Of a stretch of 64,000 nt of DNA, positions 62,046 to 64,000 are shown piece after piece. A model generated the notes under the pieces. That model was given only the letters and a program-made list of their open reading frames with translations, ran no database searches and had not been told where the DNA came from. Source of the DNA: an uncultured Bacteroidota bacterium (GTDB lineage: Bacteria; Bacteroidota; Bacteroidia; Flavobacteriales; Flavobacteriaceae); assembly GCA_902613595.1 (NCBI GenBank), contig CACMHY010000001.1, forward strand, positions 434,001 to 498,000, written 5' to 3'. A program made the translations under genes and the position numbers. The number at the start of each line of letters is the position of its first letter. Position 1 is the first letter of the stretch.

Positions 62046-63001
62046 TGAAGAGACCCAAGATTCTCCACGTTGACGAAAACCACCCGATTCTTTTAGATGA
62101 CTTAGAAAAACTGGGTTTTGAAAATGTTATATCATATCAAACTCCTCTAAGTGAAATCATGAAGAGTATAGAACAATATCAGGGTATTGTAATACGAAGT
62201 CGCTTCACTATTGATAAACTAATTTTAAAAGCTGCAAAAAAACTTAAGTTTATTGCTCGGGTGGGATCAGGACTAGAAAATATAGATGTAAAATATGCTA
62301 GTTCAAAGAAAATACATCTAATTAACTCACCTGAAGGAAATCGAAATGCAGTTGGAGAACACGCTCTTGGCATGTTATTAAGTTTGATGAATAAGCTACA
62401 CACCGGTCACCAAAAAATAGTAAACGGCTCTTGGATAAGAGAAGAACACAGAGGCTTCGAATTAGAAGGAAAAACATTAGCTATAATTGGTTATGGAAAT
62501 ACCGGAAAAAGTTTTGCAAAAAAATTAGCAGGCTTTAATAACCTAAAAATTCTTTGTTATGATATAAAGTCAAATCTAAGTGATGAAATAACATCTCAGG
62601 TTAGTCTTGAAGAAATAATTAATAAGGCCCAAATATTAAGTTTACATCTTCCACAAACAGAAAAAACTATAGGGTTTTTTGATAAATTATTCATAGAAAA
62701 AATGAAGAATCCATTCTGGCTAATAAATACCTCAAGGGGAAAAGTAGTTGTTACAGACGATCTAGTTAAAGGATTAAAATCAAATAAAATATTGGGAGCG
62801 GGATTAGATGTTCTCGAGTATGAATCTAATTCATTTAATTCACTGAGAAATTCAAATAAAATCACTCCATCTCTTGAATACTTAATTAAATCTGATAAAG
62901 TTTTGTTAAGCCCACATGTAGCTGGTTGGACTTACGAAAGCCATAAAAAATTAGCTTCAATAATAATTAGAAAAATTAAAGAATTAAGATTAACAAATTA
63001 A
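62045..63001 (+). CDS. D-isomer specific 2-hydroxyacid dehydrogenase (SerA-like)
   Basis: A 318-residue NAD-dependent dehydrogenase. The nucleotide loop is IGYGNTGKSFAKKL (G-x-G-x-x-G), the active-site Arg is in INTSRGKVV, and the catalytic His is in LLSPHVAGWT; IARVGSGLENID is the substrate-side motif. It looks like short D-3-phosphoglycerate dehydrogenases without an ACT domain, but glyoxylate or hydroxypyruvate reductase is also possible. It overlaps mgtE by one base (TAATG). Confidence 0.85.
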   Translation: MKRPKILHVDENHPILLDDLEKLGFENVISYQTPLSEIMKSIEQYQGIVIRSRFTIDKLILKAAKKLKFIARVGSGLENIDVKYASSKKIHLINSPEGNRNAVGEHALGMLLSLMNKLHTGHQKIVNGSWIREEHRGFELEGKTLAIIGYGNTGKSFAKKLAGFNNLKILCYDIKSNLSDEITSQVSLEEIINKAQILSLHLPQTEKTIGFFDKLFIEKMKNPFWLINTSRGKVVVTDDLVKGLKSNKILGAGLDVLEYESNSFNSLRNSNKITPSLEYLIKSDKVLLSPHVAGWTYESHKKLASIIIRKIKELRLTN

Positions 63002-64000
63002 ATAACGAATTGAGCTGTCTGTTCTGTTCTTTGTTCTAATAAAATTGGCTTTCCAATACTTTTAATAAAATTTGACGATTCTTGATTATAGTGTCTGATT
63101 GTGAATAGATCGACTCCTTGATTAACTTCTACATTAAACCTAGCGCGTAGAATCAGTAATAACTCTTCTAATTTTCTATATTTATTACTAATACAAACTG
63201 AAAAACTGATTGCAGAGTTTTGAATAAGCTCGACTGGCATTTGATACTCATGCAATAGTCTAAAAATATAGCTAATATTTTCCTCGACTATAAATGAAAA
63301 GTTAATCGTTGAGAGTCGAAGCAAGACTTGATTTTTTTTTACAATGTAGCAAGGCATAAAAGGATCTAAATTTTTCCCCTTTGACACTACAGTTCCAGCA
63401 TTTTTTGGATTTTCAAAAGATTTTACATAAAGTGGTATTTCTTTTCTTTGCAATGGTTGAAGGGTTTTTGGATGGATTACTGATGCCCCGTAAAAAGCAA
63501 GCTCTATTGCTTCCCTATAAGATATTTGCTTTAATAATTTGGTTTCTTTAAACACCCTAGGATCACCATTTAAAACTCCGGGAACATCTTTCCATATTGT
63601 TAAAGATGATGCATTTAAAGCATGTGCAAATATTGCAGCAGAATAATCTGAGCCCTCTCTGCCCAATGTAGTTGTAAAATTATTTGAATTACTTCCAATA
63701 AAACCCTGAGTTACAGCCAGAGAACAGGTTTTTAGATTATTTAAAATATTTTTATTTGTTAACTCCCAATTTAAATTTGCAGCACGATAATAATCATCGG
63801 TTTTTATACACTCTCTAGAGTCAATCCAATGACATTCCAATCCAGTAAATTTCATAAATTCATGCACTATTTTTGAAGATAAAAGTTCTCCAATACTTAC
63901 AACTTGATCATAAACAAAACTGTAGTTTGGAGACTTATTTGATTTTAAAAATCCATTCAATTCATCAAAAAGTTTATGTATAATTTCTTCAATCTTAGCG
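62998..64000 (-). CDS. Aspartate kinase, 3' part (gene runs off the window)
   Basis: The frame stays open to the right edge (AKIEEIIHKLFDE precedes the TTG at 63960), so the true start is outside. Motifs of the kinase domain are VTQGFIGSN, TTTLGREGSDYSAAIFAH and WKDVPGVLNGDPR, followed by a C-terminal ACT region (about the last 120 residues). The N-terminal KFGG motif is missing here. It makes aspartyl phosphate for Lys, Thr and Met synthesis. It converges with the dehydrogenase gene, overlapping by 4 bases. Whether a homoserine dehydrogenase is fused is excluded by the stop at 62998. Confidence 0.9.
   Translation of the reverse strand, partial: AKIEEIIHKLFDELNGFLKSNKSPNYSFVYDQVVSIGELLSSKIVHEFMKFTGLECHWIDSRECIKTDDYYRAANLNWELTNKNILNNLKTCSLAVTQGFIGSNSNNFTTTLGREGSDYSAAIFAHALNASSLTIWKDVPGVLNGDPRVFKETKLLKQISYREAIELAFYGASVIHPKTLQPLQRKEIPLYVKSFENPKNAGTVVSKGKNLDPFMPCYIVKKNQVLLRLSTINFSFIVEENISYIFRLLHEYQMPVELIQNSAISFSVCISNKYRKLEELLLILRARFNVEVNQGVDLFTIRHYNQESSNFIKSIGKPILLEQRTEQTAQFVI

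Noticed and set aside
1-64000. Mobile elements, prophage, restriction or toxin-antitoxin systems
   Set aside because: No transposase, integrase, phage, methylase or toxin-like gene was recognised and composition is even by eye.

Overview
The window is AT-rich (about one third G+C by eye) and densely packed, with short intergenic gaps and many overlaps of 1 to 17 bases. It reads as chromosomal DNA of a marine-type member of the Flavobacteriia (Bacteroidota). The reasons are TonB-dependent receptors with carboxypeptidase-like N-terminal domains, type IX secretion sorting domains of both kinds (type B on a HYR/TSP3 adhesin, type A on a secreted metzincin), many lipoproteins, a FolK-deoxynucleoside kinase fusion, the gene orders tig-clpP-clpX and prs-rplY-pth, an extended ribosomal protein S16, and promoter boxes of the TAnnTTTG form. 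I see no insertion sequence, prophage, integrase, CRISPR array or rRNA.

Layout. 1-2737: end of an esterase, a CotH-like lipoprotein and a TIM-barrel sugar isomerase-like protein. 2734-6586: large secreted adhesin with a small upstream gene. 6655-10026: HAD phosphatase, then a TonB receptor divergent from a DtxR/MntR-type regulator (probable metal uptake). 10035-14520: tight operon GNAT, APC permease, glycerol-1-phosphate-dehydrogenase-like enzyme and DUF1080 lipoprotein, divergent from a SIS sugar isomerase. This looks like an uncharacterised catabolic unit. 14559-14771: tRNA-Gly and tRNA-Leu with a terminator. 14886-16301: formylglycine-type sulfatase. 16310-31229: mostly housekeeping genes (mutS, a TrmH-type methyltransferase, folK-dNK, sppA, queuosine precursor transporter, rluF, DUF2797, GH3-like, clpX, clpP, tig, rpsP, rimM). 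31237-34693: second TonB receptor, a Rieske lipoprotein and a small exported protein.

34760-38834 is a candidate zinc or other metal acquisition island. It holds a ZnuD-like TonB receptor, its partner lipoprotein, a divergent Fur/Zur-type regulator with a perfect 7-1-7 palindrome between them, a 44-residue His/Asp-rich lipoprotein and a His-rich membrane protein. 38845-46499 carries central and sugar metabolism: a second DUF1080 lipoprotein, etfBA, xylBA with a lipoprotein formylglycine-generating enzyme, and a second TIM-barrel isomerase. 46510-50390 has an exported gamma-glutamyltransferase, an exported RidA-like protein and a lipoprotein with two separate HExxH zinc sites. 50452-64000 returns to housekeeping (tRNA-Leu, prs, rplY, pth, ribF, serS, rsmA, mgtE, a 2-hydroxyacid dehydrogenase, aspartokinase), interrupted by a secreted M12B-like metalloprotease and an overlapping Fn3-like lipoprotein.

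The accessory content fits a heterotroph using sulfated and xylose-containing polysaccharides, peptides and unusual sugar derivatives. The sulfatase at 14886 and the FGE at 41445 could form one maturation pair. The two DUF1080 proteins and two exported TIM-barrel proteins belong to families linked with oxidative 3-keto-glycoside breakdown. Functions rest on motif recognition only; no database search was run.
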